NCBI RefSeq assembly: GCF_026210795.1
Contig: NC_089447.1
Coordinates: 2,854,501 to 2,918,500 of the forward strand
DNA length: 64,000 bases
DNA from: Rhizophagus irregularis
Taxonomy: Eukaryota > Glomeromycota > Glomeromycetes > Glomerales > Glomeraceae
Direction of reading: 5' to 3'
The notes under the pieces are model-generated. The model saw only the letters and a list, made by a program, of their open reading frames with translations. It was not told the DNA's origin and searched no databases. Position 1 is the first letter of the stretch. Every line of letters starts with the position of its first letter. Positions 10,815-22,216 of the stretch are shown here, one piece after another. The translations under genes and the position numbers were made by a program.

Positions 10815-12785
10815 ATGTCTTATTCTTCAAAGTATTTTCAAGCTCCGGAAAATCCTACAATGATTACAAAAACTCAAAATGACACTAATTCTAATGAAAA
10901 TTCTTCACCCTATACCGAAGCAGATATTGCAAGGTTTAGAAGTGTAGAAAAATCACTCCTTAGCAAAAAAAATACTCATCGTAACACAAAAGCATACAAT
11001 TCTGCTTTCAATTATAAAAATACTACTCGTACTCCTGTCCAGAGTATTTTATCCTTACAAAATAGTTCTTTTTCGCCTGCTCGGAAGAACACTACTTCTA
11101 TTCAGCAGTCTTCTGTTCAGGCTTCTGCTCAGTCTTCCACTCAATCTTCCACTCAATCTTCCACTCAATCTTCTACTCAACCTTCCACTCAATCTTCCAC
11201 TCAACCTTCCACTCAATCTTCCTCTAAATCTTTTCAGATAATTGAGAATATAGAAAAAAAACGAGAATCTTTGAAATCAGAAAAAAGCTTCAGCCCATAC
11301 ACGCAACAAAAAAGAAAAGGTGCAGGTTATGCTTTTGATGATTGGTCAGATGAGGATGATTGGCAACCTGAATCGAAAAAAAGATATTTGAAAAGTGTTG
11401 AAAAAAATCGAAGTGTCTTAAACGAAGTGAGTAACAAAGAAGCAGGTGTGTCAGGTAATGAGGAACTTTCTGAAGAACAGCAGCGCATCTTTAACTTAGT
11501 GGTATTAGACCGAGATAATATCTTCTTCACCGGGTCCGCTGGGACCGGAAAAAGTTTTTTACTTCAGAGGATAATTACATCATTAAAAGCTCGGTACGGT
11601 AGTGAAACAGTGGCAGTTACTGCAACCACCGGCATTGCTGCGGTAAACATAAGCGGTACTACGCTTCATTCTTTTGCAGGAGTGGGACTTGGGAAGGGAT
11701 CTTCAACAGAACTTATCAAGCATGTTCAAAAATCTGTCGCTGCACGTAATAGATGGAAATCTATTGATACTTTGATTATTGACGAAATATCGATGTTGGA
11801 TGCAGATTTATTTGACAAGTTGGAGGTTATAGCCAGAACGATTCGAAATAATAATCGTCCATTTGGTGGTATACAATTAGTTGTAACGGGAGATTTCTTC
11901 CAACTTCCACCTGTTGCAAAAAATAGCAAATTTTGTTTTGAGGCTTTAAAATGGAAAATTTGCCTTAAACATACTATTCAATTAACTAAAATTTATCGAC
12001 AAAAGGATTCTGAACTCATTGAATTACTTAATGAAATGCGTTACGGTGAAGTTTCTGACAAGTCCTTGAAGCTTCTAGATCAGTTGTCAAATGAGCCCAA
12101 CTATCCTAATGACGGGATTAGACCAACAGAATTATATCCGATTAATGATATGGTGAATAAAGCAAATGCTACGGAGTTAGGCAAAATTCCTCATAAATCA
12201 TATATTTACTCTTCTACTGATTGGGAGCCACTCAGGGGTGGACAACTTCATAATCTTATTAAAAATTGTCTCGCACCGGAAAGATTAGAACTCAAACGCG
12301 ATGCACAAGTGATGCTAATTAAGAATTTGTCTAGAGATCTCGTTAACGGAAGTCGAGGGGTCGTTGTCGGATTTCATGATAAAGAAGATGGATCAAGTTA
12401 CTATAATGGAGATGATGAAGGATTGGATAGATTGAAGGGAAAAAAATTAAGTCCCATTGTAAGATTTACAAATTCACTCGAAATGGTTATGGAAGAAGCC
12501 GAATGGACGATAACAAGTCCTGGTGATGTCGTTCTTGCTAGTCGTAAACAAATTCCACTTGTTCTTGCATGGGCAATTAGTATTCATAAAAGTCAAGGGC
12601 AAACGTTAGAAAGAGTAAAAGTTGATCTTAGTAGGGTTTTTGAGAAGGGTCAAGCATATGTAGCCCTTTCCCGTGCTACATCAGTTCACTCTCTTCAAAT
12701 TAATGGGTTTAGGAAAGATAAAGTTATGTGTCATGAGAAAGTAAAGAGGTTTTATGATTCCCTAACTACTATTTTTAGCATTTAA
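10815..12785 (+). CDS. PIF1: PIF1-family 5'-3' DNA helicase
   Basis: Single uninterrupted ORF of 656 aa. Residues 1 to about 210 are Ser/Gln/Thr-rich and disordered, including a run of SSTQ/PSTQ tetrapeptides. The superfamily 1B helicase core begins around residue 215 (LSEEQQRIFNLV). Walker A GSAGTGKS lies near residue 240. It is followed by the VTATTGIAAVNISGTTLHSF motif, Walker B IDEISML, VVTGDFFQLPPV, and the C-terminal WAISIHKSQGQTLERVKVDL and YVALSRAT motifs. All catalytic motifs look intact. PIF1 enzymes unwind G-quadruplexes and limit telomerase, and in yeast also maintain mitochondrial DNA. Residue-level features do not settle nuclear versus mitochondrial targeting. It has no introns in an intron-rich region, though no sign of transfer beyond that was seen. 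Confidence 0.93.
   Translation: MSYSSKYFQAPENPTMITKTQNDTNSNENSSPYTEADIARFRSVEKSLLSKKNTHRNTKAYNSAFNYKNTTRTPVQSILSLQNSSFSPARKNTTSIQQSSVQASAQSSTQSSTQSSTQSSTQPSTQSSTQPSTQSSSKSFQIIENIEKKRESLKSEKSFSPYTQQKRKGAGYAFDDWSDEDDWQPESKKRYLKSVEKNRSVLNEVSNKEAGVSGNEELSEEQQRIFNLVVLDRDNIFFTGSAGTGKSFLLQRIITSLKARYGSETVAVTATTGIAAVNISGTTLHSFAGVGLGKGSSTELIKHVQKSVAARNRWKSIDTLIIDEISMLDADLFDKLEVIARTIRNNNRPFGGIQLVVTGDFFQLPPVAKNSKFCFEALKWKICLKHTIQLTKIYRQKDSELIELLNEMRYGEVSDKSLKLLDQLSNEPNYPNDGIRPTELYPINDMVNKANATELGKIPHKSYIYSSTDWEPLRGGQLHNLIKNCLAPERLELKRDAQVMLIKNLSRDLVNGSRGVVVGFHDKEDGSSYYNGDDEGLDRLKGKKLSPIVRFTNSLEMVMEEAEWTITSPGDVVLASRKQIPLVLAWAISIHKSQGQTLERVKVDLSRVFEKGQAYVALSRATSVHSLQINGFRKDKVMCHEKVKRFYDSLTTIFSI
11139..11221 (+). 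repeat. 12-bp tandem repeat encoding (S/P)STQ units in PIF1
   Basis: Repeated 'tcttccactcaa' with variants 'tcttctactcaa' and 'ccttccactcaa', encoding consecutive SSTQ or PSTQ units in the disordered N-terminal region of the helicase. In frame, so copy-number changes would not disrupt the protein. Confidence 0.85.
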
Positions 12786-13148
12786 TATACATTTATTATT
12801 GATGTATGAGATAAATGTCAGATGATAGGTTCATAATTAGTTTAAAAAGAAATTGTTATTTTTTAGAAATTAATAATCGGCTTTTTTTTAATTGATGTTA
12901 ATAATTCCCAAACTCTTTTTTGAGTCTATTATTAAAAATTATTAAAATTTAATAAATAAAATTTTTTCCCGCAATAATTTCAAATCTACCGAATAATTAT
13001 CCGAAAACATCATTTTACATCACGTGAATTATAAGCTTACGTGTATAGTGATTCACTACTAAATAGCCACAAAAATTATATAATTTAAGCATTTCTGTTT
13101 GTAACTACCTCGTTAAAGTTTATTTTGTTTTTTTCTTAAAAACTCAAA
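12786..13148. other. PIF1-DSK2 intergenic region
   Basis: AT-rich spacer holding the PIF1 3' end and the DSK2 promoter. A palindromic TCACGTGA site lies at 13020-13027. A pyrimidine-rich stretch precedes the DSK2 start. No gene seen. Confidence 0.5.
13020..13027. promoter_or_regulatory. TCACGTGA palindrome upstream of DSK2
   Basis: Perfect 8-bp palindrome with a CACGTG E-box core, about 120 bp upstream of the DSK2 start codon. bHLH factors (Cbf1-type in fungi) bind such cores; binding here is inferred. Confidence 0.45.
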
Positions 13149-14561
13149 ATGCCAGAAATAACTGTTAATGTTAAAAGTTCTAATGATCAAAAATATAGTA
13201 TAACGATAGATACTTCAAAAACAGTTTTAGAATTCAAGAAGGCAATTGCTGAGAAATGTGATACCGCAGCAGAAAGACAGAGGTTGATATACGCTGGTAA
13301 GGTTTTGAAAGATAATGATACACTTGAAACTTATAAAATCGCAGAAGGTAACACTGTTCATATGGTGAAGGGAGCTGTACCAGCTGGTATGTTTTATTTT
13401 ATTTTATTTTATTTTCTTGTTTTTTTTTTTTTGTCAAATATTTAAAAGGAGTTGTTGTTTCAAAGAAATATTAAAAAAAGGGACAATTTCTGTTTTATGA
13501 ATGAGTTTCAAATTAATTAAGACGCACATATTGTGTTAATTTATATTACTAATATTTTTTTCTTTTAGTAATTAGATTTTATTTTGTTATATTTTATTTT
13601 ATTTTATTTATTTATTTATTTTATTTTATTATTATTATTATTATTTTTTTTTTTTTTATATTTTTCAATCAATTATATTAATCAAATTAATTTGATATTA
13701 TGAACAATAAAAAAAATTGAAGGTACATCACAATCATCGCAACAAGAAACACGACCCCCAACTACACCAGCTACTACTACTACTCCACCAACCACACAAT
13801 CTACTGTTCCTCCTGTGCAACCAAATCCATTGGAAGCATTTGGAGGATTAGGTGGATTAGGTGGATTGGGTGGATTGGGTGGATTAGGTGCTATGGGAGG
13901 AGGACTTAATAATCCATACGAAGGAAATACAAATACTGCACATGCATTTGAACAATTTCTTAACAATCCCGCAATGATGCAATACATATCGACATTGTTG
14001 CAAGATCCTCAATTTATGGAAAATATGGCCGCTTTGAATCCTCAAATCGCACAACTCGCACCAATGATGCAAGATCCAGAATTTCAAGCTCTCTTATCAA
14101 ATCCTGAAGCTCTTAGAGGCATGGCATCACTTATGACACCAGGACCTTTTACTGGAGGTAATGCTTTTGGTGGATTTGGAGGGCAAACCACCAGACCTAA
14201 TACTGCAACGACTACACAACCTTCTACAACCAATACAACCACCAATCAATCAGCCACAACAACAACAACAACAACGGGTACAACACCCAACAACACAGCC
14301 CCTAATTTAATTAATACAACTAATACAACACCACCATTTAATCCTCTTTTAAGTCTTCTTGCCGGTGCAGGTAATCCGAATTCTACACTTTGGGAAACTC
14401 CAGCTGCGCCACAGCAACCTCCTGAAGAAAGATTTCAAGTTCAACTTCAACAATTGAATGAGATGGGATTTTGGGATGCACAGAAAAATATTAGGGCATT
14501 ATTGGCTTGCGGGGGAAATGTACAAGCTGCTATTGAATATCTATTGTCTGGTAATCTTTAA
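13149..14561 (+). CDS. DSK2: Dsk2/ubiquilin ubiquitin receptor
   Basis: Two exons (13149-13386 and 13723-14561) join in phase (G|GTATGT ... GAAG|GT) to 358 aa. Residues 1-77 are a ubiquitin-like domain ([43 protein letters not shown]). A Thr/Pro-rich linker and a GGL repeat follow. A central STI1-type block has the methionine-rich repeats [23 protein letters not shown] and [21 protein letters not shown] Thr/Asn-rich linker leads to a C-terminal UBA domain ([20 protein letters not shown] then [19 protein letters not shown]). The family shuttles ubiquitinated clients to the proteasome, binding the proteasome by Ubl and ubiquitin by UBA. Length matches yeast Dsk2. The intron falls just after the Ubl domain. 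High confidence. Confidence 0.95.
13847..13889 (+). repeat. 9-bp repeat encoding GGL units in DSK2
   Basis: Repeated 'ggattaggt/ggattgggt' encodes about five Gly-Gly-Leu/Leu-Gly-Gly units between the Ubl and STI1 regions. Confidence 0.75.
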
Positions 14562-15183
14562 CTGAATGGGAAAATAATATATATATATATATATATTTTT
14601 TTTTTTTAATATCATTGTCTTAATTTTTCATTGTAATAATTGATGCTTTTTTTTTTCGAGGTATTTAAATATATATATATATATAATTCTTAAATATATA
14701 AAATTTTCCAAAATATATTGTTTGTCAAAAATATATATATATGTATATTGATATATATTTTTTATTATTATTATTATTATTATCATTAACGGGTTAACAA
14801 TTTTTTTTTTTTAATATTGTTAAGATGATTAGAATAAAAAAAAAAAACTATTGTTTTTAATATGGAAAAAAAAAATTTGCTTAGAAAAATCACGTGACAA
14901 ACTTGTTATTATATCCTAATCGGGATTCTATGGAAAATCATCAAGAAGATCGGCACGTATAAAATTTTTTACACATTAACGCTTTTAGTAAATAATGCAA
15001 TTGCAGAGCTCGTGTAAATATAAATAATGATATAAATAACAAGTTGGATATTCATTTTTTTCCATGAAAAATTTCTCCTTTCATCCACAAAAAAAAATTT
15101 TTTTTTTTATATTAATTTATGATAAAATAATAATATATATATATATATATATATTTTTTTTTTTTTTATGATTTTTTAAAAAA
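14562..15183. other. DSK2-HMG intergenic region, TA microsatellites
   Basis: Several (TA)n and (TTA)n tracts (14578-14595, 14670-14690, 14735-14780, 15132-15155) and homopolymers. A TCACGTGA site lies at 14890-14897. No gene seen. Confidence 0.5.
14890..14897. promoter_or_regulatory. TCACGTGA palindrome upstream of the HMG-box gene
   Basis: Perfect palindrome with a CACGTG core about 290 bp upstream of the HMG-box start codon and about 330 bp downstream of DSK2. Confidence 0.35.
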
Positions 15184-16149
15184 ATGACATTATATTGGTT
15201 TGAAACAAGGTTTGATAAAAAATTATCACCATATCCATCGGCGAAATTAAGTCAAAATCCAAAAAAAACTGACAAAGAACAAGATCCCAAATTATCACAA
15301 GCTGAAATGGTAGAAAATATTATAAAGACCAATATTGATTCAACTACATTAAATAAAATAGAACAATATATTTCTATACCCTTAAAAACATTAATCACTC
15401 CTAGAACATCAAATCGACGTAAAACATGTAATAATATACCAAGACCACAAAATAATTTTGTCTTGTATAGAAGAAATTTACATGCTATTATTGCAAGAGA
15501 ACAAGGAAGTGCTACAGCTAAAAATTTTAAATTAGTATCAAATTTAGCAGCAAAAAAATGGGCGGATGAATCAAATGAAATTAAACAATTATTTGAAATT
15601 ATTGCAGATTGTGCAAAAAAAGTTCACGATTATACATATCCTGAATACGTTTATCAACCTAGAATTCATGGTAAAACTACTATGAAATTTAGACCTATGA
15701 ATATGGATGAAAGCGTTTTTGAAGAATCTACTAAAGGAGGAGGAGGAAAAGTTCGTGAACCAAAATCTGTAGTTCCTTCACTTTTACTTACTACTTTTTC
15801 TTTGACTGAACCTACAACAGAAGCTACTCTTGAAAAAGTAATGAACAGGTCAAATGAAAAATCAGAAACGAAACCAAACGAATCACAAAAACAACAACAA
15901 TCTAGAACAAATACGAATAATACAAATCAATTCCAACATCAGCAACATCAGCAACATCAGCAACATCAACAACAACAACAACAGCAACAGCAACATCAAC
16001 AGCAACATCTACAGCAACATCAACAGCAACATCAACAACAACAACAACAACAATCTTTTATAGGTTATCTTCAACCCGTTGACGTCCCGATCAATTCTAA
16101 TTCTATGATTTCTCCTTATGATAAACATATATTAAATTTGTTTAAATAG
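15184..16149 (+). CDS. MATA-type HMG-box DNA-binding protein
   Basis: Single-exon ORF of 321 aa. Residues about 85-160 form an HMG box of the fungal MATA type: IPRPQNNFVLYRRNLHAIIA, then KLVSNLAAKKWADESNEIKQ and LFEIIADCAKKVHDYTYPEY. The expected conserved Pro, Phe, Tyr/Arg, Trp and the closing aromatic run followed by Y-x-Y-x-P-R are present. Such proteins bend AT-rich DNA; in fungi they include mating-type regulators, but Glomeromycotina carry many MATA-HMG paralogues, so a mating role cannot be inferred. The C terminus holds a long Gln/His-rich tract (about residues 245-290) of a kind common in transcriptional activators. The start is fixed by a preceding AT-rich leader with no upstream in-frame Met. 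Confidence 0.9.
   Translation: MTLYWFETRFDKKLSPYPSAKLSQNPKKTDKEQDPKLSQAEMVENIIKTNIDSTTLNKIEQYISIPLKTLITPRTSNRRKTCNNIPRPQNNFVLYRRNLHAIIAREQGSATAKNFKLVSNLAAKKWADESNEIKQLFEIIADCAKKVHDYTYPEYVYQPRIHGKTTMKFRPMNMDESVFEESTKGGGGKVREPKSVVPSLLLTTFSLTEPTTEATLEKVMNRSNEKSETKPNESQKQQQSRTNTNNTNQFQHQQHQQHQQHQQQQQQQQQHQQQHLQQHQQQHQQQQQQQSFIGYLQPVDVPINSNSMISPYDKHILNLFK
15935..16050 (+). repeat. CAA/CAG/CAT trinucleotide tract (poly-Gln/His)
   Basis: Imperfect 'caacat/cagcaa' repeat in frame, encoding mixed Gln and His. Typical of a slippage-prone tract in transcription factors. Confidence 0.9.
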
Positions 16150-16890
16150 TTTTTTTTTTTAAAAAAAAAAGAAAAAAAAGAGTCTAAGATATCGTTTAGT
16201 TTTTGTTAGTAAAAAAAATTTTTTTTTTCTTTTTTTTTTTTTGAGGGAGGCGGAGGGGAAAAAATGGAAAAAAAAAAAATTTCTATTAATTAATATAACA
16301 TAAAAAAAAAAATTATTCATATTATATATATATATATATATTATTATTATTATTCAACTTTCTTCTTCTTTTCTTTCTTCTTTACATATAAAAAAAATTT
16401 TTTTTGGTATTTTTTTTTTTATTCGGGACGGCTCACATTACTTTTTTCTTTCTTCTTTGTATTATGTTATTATGGGGTATTTTTTTTCCTTTAGAAAAAA
16501 ATTTTTTATATATAATTGGATGAGGATTTAAAAGTAAGGTTTTTTTTCTTTTTTTTTCTTTTTAGCTTAAAGGCGTAAAGTCTTGTTTCATAAAAAAAAA
16601 AAATAATAAAATCATCCAAATTTAGTTAAAATATATAAAAATGTAGTGTTCGGTGTAATGCTTATTGCTTATATGATTCATCATTTTATGGATATTATAA
16701 TCCATATATCGTAAGTAAAATCAAAGCGAAAGCAAACTTTTTTAAGAAAAAAAAAAAAAAGAAAATAAAAAAAGAAAAAAGGAAGGTAAAAAAGAAAAGT
16801 GCAAAGCCAAAAAAATAACAACAATAAAAAAAAAAAACGGGAAAAAATCGGGAAAAAAGGATCGAACATATCTAACCTAATAAAAAAAAT

Positions 16891-16925
<35 letters not shown>

Positions 16926-17576
16926 AAAGGTACTACAGTTAACAGTTCTACAAAAAAAATTACAATAGTTGTAAATGGTTGTTACAATATGTACAATATG
17001 AACATGAACCGAACATGAACCGAATCACATCTTTGACCCTCAACCACTGTCAAATCATCAATTTGAATTTTTTTTTTTGATCAATCAAACAAAAATCGTT
17101 AAAATTGTTAAAAAATCGGTAAGATTGTTAAAAAATTTAAAAAATTGTTGTTTTAATAAATAAATAATTTACATTAATTATTATCATTATTTTAAAATGG
17201 AAAAAAGTTCTTTAATAACGGTTAAGGGTAAAATATATGATTTTCGTTTTAAAAAAAAATAATATTTTTGGATAATTTTCGATTTATGAATATAAAACGC
17301 ATGATAGAACGTATTTAATTTTGATTGGAAGTTTTATCGGAACGATTTATATCCCTTTTTGTTTTATTAATTTATAATAACTTTCCTTATATATATAATA
17401 TATATTATCCTTTATAACAATTAACAAATTAGCATTATCAGGTTGTTTATTGATTTTCAATCAATGATGTAATTTAGTGAATATGAAAGCCACTTCATTT
17501 CTTAACGTATTTATAATGATTGAATGATTAAAACGAGTATATTTTTAATTGATTGAAAATATATAAATATGTATAA

Positions 17577-17712
17577 TATGTATACGTATATATATATATA
17601 TGTGTGTATGTATGTATATATATATATGTGTATGTGTATGTTGTATATATATATATGTGTATGTGTATGTTGTATATATATATATATATTATATATAATA
17701 TATATATATATT
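17577..17712. repeat. TA/TATG/TGTA microsatellite with a duplicated internal block
   Basis: Alternating 'tatatata' and 'tgtgtatgtgtatg' segments. The segment 'tatgtgtatgtgtatgttg' occurs twice in direct succession, separated by (TA)n. Confidence 0.85.
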
Positions 17713-19514
17713 TTTTTTATGTACATTATGTATATGTCATTAATGAGGTCTTTTGACCAACTTCTTATGCAATATATTGTTTAAAACGATTATGTAAATA
17801 GTGAAAACGATCCTCGTTAATTTAAGTGTTATTAAAAATGTAGTGAAACATAAACCTAACTAATAACGATTAGATCAACCAACGACAATATTATGAATTC
17901 TCTAGAAAAACGCCAAAAATATATTACGACAAACAATATTTTTATTTTCATAAAAAAAAGTATCACGCGGTAAAGATTTTTATCGCCCCAACTAAATTTT
18001 AAAATTTGTCAACTATAACAATAAAGGTAAGTGATTACCATTAGTTTGAAATATTATTATAATTATTTTTTCCCAGTTACGTGACACTTTATTTTATCGC
18101 GATTATTTTATGAATCGCGCTAATTTTTTTAAAAAAATTGTGTCATCGGTCGGTATAAAAAACTTTGTTAGGTATAGATAATGATTGAAAATGGATTGCT
18201 TATTTTTTTTTTTTAGTAATATAAAGTTTTTAAACTCTGTTGGAAAGACAAGGAAAATCTGATGTTAACATCCTGATGTAACTTAAAAGAAAAAGACCGC
18301 CAACTCCCAGACCGACGAGATAAAATGCCTAAACAAGAATTGAACTAATTAAGAATTATCTTTTTTTTTCGCGTCTTTTAGATTAAAATAATTTTTCTCC
18401 CGTTTCACGACGTACAAATTATGTATGATGATATATTAATGCTTTTTCATTCTGTGAGAATGATCATTGTTGATTGAACTTTATGTTGTGTTTTTACGCA
18501 TGACTCTCACATAATTTATTATGTCGCCATTTTTTCAAAAAAAAAAAATGTATGTGTATAATATGTGTAATATAATATATAATATATAATATATAATATA
18601 TGTATATAATAATTATTAGGAATTATTAGAATGAATGAATGAATGAAAATAAAAAAAAATAAAAAAAAATAAAATAAAATAAAAAGAAAAAAAAAAAAAA
18701 TAATGAATAAATAAATAAATAAATATTCCCTCACTTTCCAGAACAACTTTCCAGAGAAGGGTAATCTATGAGAGTACAAACAAAAAGTAATTTCAGTTGA
18801 AAATTGTAATGTAGGTTGTCGGTACTTTGCGTGACAATATGTAAATATTTTTATATATTTTTATATATTTCTTATGGAAGATATGATAATTAAGGTTAGT
18901 TCAAGTGATACAATAATGATTATTCCCCACGCACGCGCTATATATAAATTTTTTATTAAACTTGTTGTCCCCATTTCGTGTAATTATTTATTGTTGGTTT
19001 CCTGTTGACCCTGGGAAAAAAAAATACCTTATCTTTTGTTTTAATAAAAAGTCACAATATCGTGTCAAAAAAAGGGAAAACGCGAATTTCAAAATAAATT
19101 CCTTTCCTGTTTATGGAACTATTTTAATTTAAAAAAATGAAATTTTTAACCATTTATCATCTTCAAAGAAAATAAAAAATTATATATTATTTTCTTTATA
19201 GATTTTCCCGATCTATTTTTTTTGATAAAATGATCTGTAATAAATACAAGGTTAGATTTTTATTTTATGAATCAAATCTGAAATGATTTGTTACAAGCAT
19301 GATAATGATATTCATTTAAGAATATTTGTTAATCATTTTATCACACAACTAATAAAGGTAAAGCAAGATGTTTCAATTACTTTATTTGGTATTTTTTTTG
19401 TTTAACTATATGCTCAAATATGTTATTTAATAAGTTTTGTAGTAGTTTGTAGTAGTTACATATTTTGATACTATTTTGGCTGTGCAATTAAAAACAATGT
19501 CTCAGTATTGTACC

Positions 19515-19570
19515 GTATATAATATAATATAATATAATATAATATAATATAATATAATATAATATAATAA
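19515..19570. repeat. (AATAT)n pentanucleotide microsatellite
   Basis: About eleven near-perfect 5-bp units 'aatat' in uninterrupted tandem. Confidence 0.9.
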
Positions 19571-21473
19571 ATAATATTAGAATTTATACATACATAAAAT
19601 ATAAATAAAAAATTTATTTATTATAAAAATTTTTTTTAATTTTAGTAAAAAAATATATCGTACCACATGATTGTTGGCGCGCGTGGTAAAGATTATTATA
19701 GTGCAATTAGTGCAATTTATACATGTCCTAAAATACTTCCTTTTAAATATTAGTGACTTGTTTCTTATTTCTCCTTATTATTTGTCTTTAATATTTATTG
19801 TATAAACAGAAAATGTTGTGTGTTGTTTTAATTCAGCCCTTTTGCTTTACTTTCTTTTTTTCTTACCATTTTTTTGTTTCCTTTGATTTTCTTTGAAATT
19901 CTTTAACAAACTAAGTTTTGTATTCCTTATCTAACTCCTAATTATCTCATTTATTTTCTGATTGGCTGAAATCGTTATATCCTTTTTTTTAATAAATAGG
20001 AGTGTCCTTCCTTGGATTCAGTTGGTTTCTCTCCAATCAAATTTACGTCTTTGATTCTTGAGGGACCAAAGCAAAAAAAAAAATAAAGAGCTCACACAGC
20101 TAACTTATTGCCCTTCCGTTTGTTGTGTGTCGCTTACCGCCTTGTCCTCTCTCCCATTCGACCTCCATAAAAAAAACCAACAAAAAAAACAAAAAAAAAA
20201 ATTTATTATAAAGTTAACTTTCTTTCTTCGCTTCCTTTTATTTTTTTTATTCCTTTTAAAAAAGCACTTGGCCAAAAAACTTTTTTGAGTGTTTTTAACT
20301 CTTTGATATTATTTATTCATTCAAGCTTTCAGTTTTGTCGGTAATTTATCTATTTTTTTTTCTTTCTTTTTCTATTTTTTTTTTTTTTTGGTAGTTATAT
20401 TAGTAGTAGTTCTTTGAAGAGCTTTAATTATTATATACTGTATAATGATATTATTTGGAAAGTCACGTCATTGTATTTGTGTACCCTATTAGTTATTTTG
20501 TGATTATTAAAATACTATATATATAGTGACGCGTCAGCCACTGAGGCTCAGATGAACATTTAGTCTAATTTATATTTATTTTATTTTATTTATTTTATTT
20601 CATTTTATTTCATTTTATTTTTAATCTCATTATCTCATTACTAATGTTATATTCTTACTTCTATTTATCTTTGCACTCTGCTTTCTACTTTACTGGTTTC
20701 TTTCCTGTGGTTTTCCAATTGTCCTAATTGTCACGCTTATTTCAATAAACCTTGTTATTGTTAAACGCGTGTTCAATATAAAAAATAGCGCCTCGGACGG
20801 AACACCTGACCAAAAGCAGCGACTAGCAAGTGATATAAAAAAAAGCACTCTTCCCAAGGATAATTCGTCCCCTCACTCCTTTGGTCGACACTTTCTGTGA
20901 GCAGTCAAATTAAGTTTGCGGAGTTCCTATTTTCTGAAACGTGCTGACGATTAACAGGAAATATATTTTTATATATATATATAATATTTATATATATATA
21001 AAATCGCAACTAAGGACTTGGTTTCAAACTTTTTAATTATTTTTATTAAAAAAAAAACTTTCCCTTGTTTTGTGTTTTTCAACTTTTTTGATTTGCTTTT
21101 TTAGCAACAAACTTATAATGTTCTAAAGTCTTACCGCATTCCCAAAATTATCTCACATATTTCGAGTTGCTCTGTTTAACAGTTCAACAAGAAACTGAGT
21201 GCCAAACCTTTTAATAAGTTATGCAAGCAAACTTCACTCCTTTCGAAAAAACAAATATTTGATTGATATTGGTATCGTGCGTGAAAAAAAAAAATTCAAA
21301 CAAAAACCAACAAAACCAACAAAAAACAAACAAAAAAAAAATATATATAATTTTTTTTTTATTATTATTTTTCATTCCAAATCACGATCACTAATTCAAA
21401 ATTTTATTATTTTTAATTTTTATTTTTTTTTACCGTTTGCATTATCAACTATTTCCTGTATCATCTAATCTCC

Positions 21474-21490
21474 CCCCCCCCCCCCCTTCA
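21474..21490. repeat. C homopolymer run
   Basis: Seventeen consecutive C residues in an otherwise AT-rich region, the only long G/C homopolymer in the window. Confidence 0.85.
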
Positions 21491-22216
21491 TTCTTTCCAA
21501 TCCTTAAGAGATTCAATTAAATAATAATTGCTTCTTTTAAATTGTAATATAATCATTTTTATACATAATATACATATTCCTTTATTATATATATTTTTTT
21601 TCTTATTTTTTTTTTATCCAACAACCCATTTATTTCAAAAGTTAACTGGCTATTGTCGGTATGGCGTATTAAAAAGAGGATTCTAAACAAAAAGATGAAC
21701 ATATTATTTTTACTCAACAACAACAACACATATTTCTTATCCATCGCGTTATCAACGTATTTGGACTTTAATTTTCTAATTGATCAGATCAAGCACTCTT
21801 CTTCAATCAACAAAACAACAAACCACATTTTTTCTTACTTACCTGCTTCACATCTCTACCCCACATCGACGACGTAAAGTCTGTCGAAAATCATTATCTA
21901 TCTATCTATCTTGAGTTTAATTTTTTTTATCGGCCGAAATACTTCCGGAATTTGATCTCCTCATCTGTACCAAGAAAAAAAAACAATATTTAATATATAT
22001 ACACTATATATTAAAACTCAAGCCGGTTCTTGAAGCAAAAAAAAATACTTTAAAAATCCCTTTGAAAATCAAAAAAAAAGAAAAAAAACAGTTTAAAAAA
22101 AACCCGCAATTATAGTTAGTTATCCAATTATCTAAAAGTGTAAAATTTGTCATATATTTCTTTCTTTCTACTTCTTTCCTTTATTTTAAAAAAAGAAAAA
22201 AGGTTACGTAATAACT

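Larger units (their letters stand above)
16150..22216. other. 6-kb gene-free region, low complexity, long leader of the Ran1-like kinase
   Basis: No ORF here has protein-like content. The region holds many A/T homopolymers, (TA)n microsatellites (16320-16345, 16892-16922, 17577-17710), an (AATAT)n tract near 19515-19570 and a C17 run at 21474-21490. From about 19800 to 22216 the plus strand is strongly pyrimidine-rich with 'ctttctttc' tracts, as in fungal promoters and 5' leaders, so part may be the untranslated leader of the downstream kinase. A modestly GC-richer patch at about 20765-20935 is unexplained. No tRNA or known repeat was recognised. Confidence 0.5.

Noticed and set aside
16681-16869. 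Phe/Leu-rich minus-strand ORF
   Set aside because: Encoded by poly-A/T tracts; not protein-like.
17511-17784. Overlapping ORFs of Tyr/Ile/His repeats on both strands
   Set aside because: Pure microsatellite translation.
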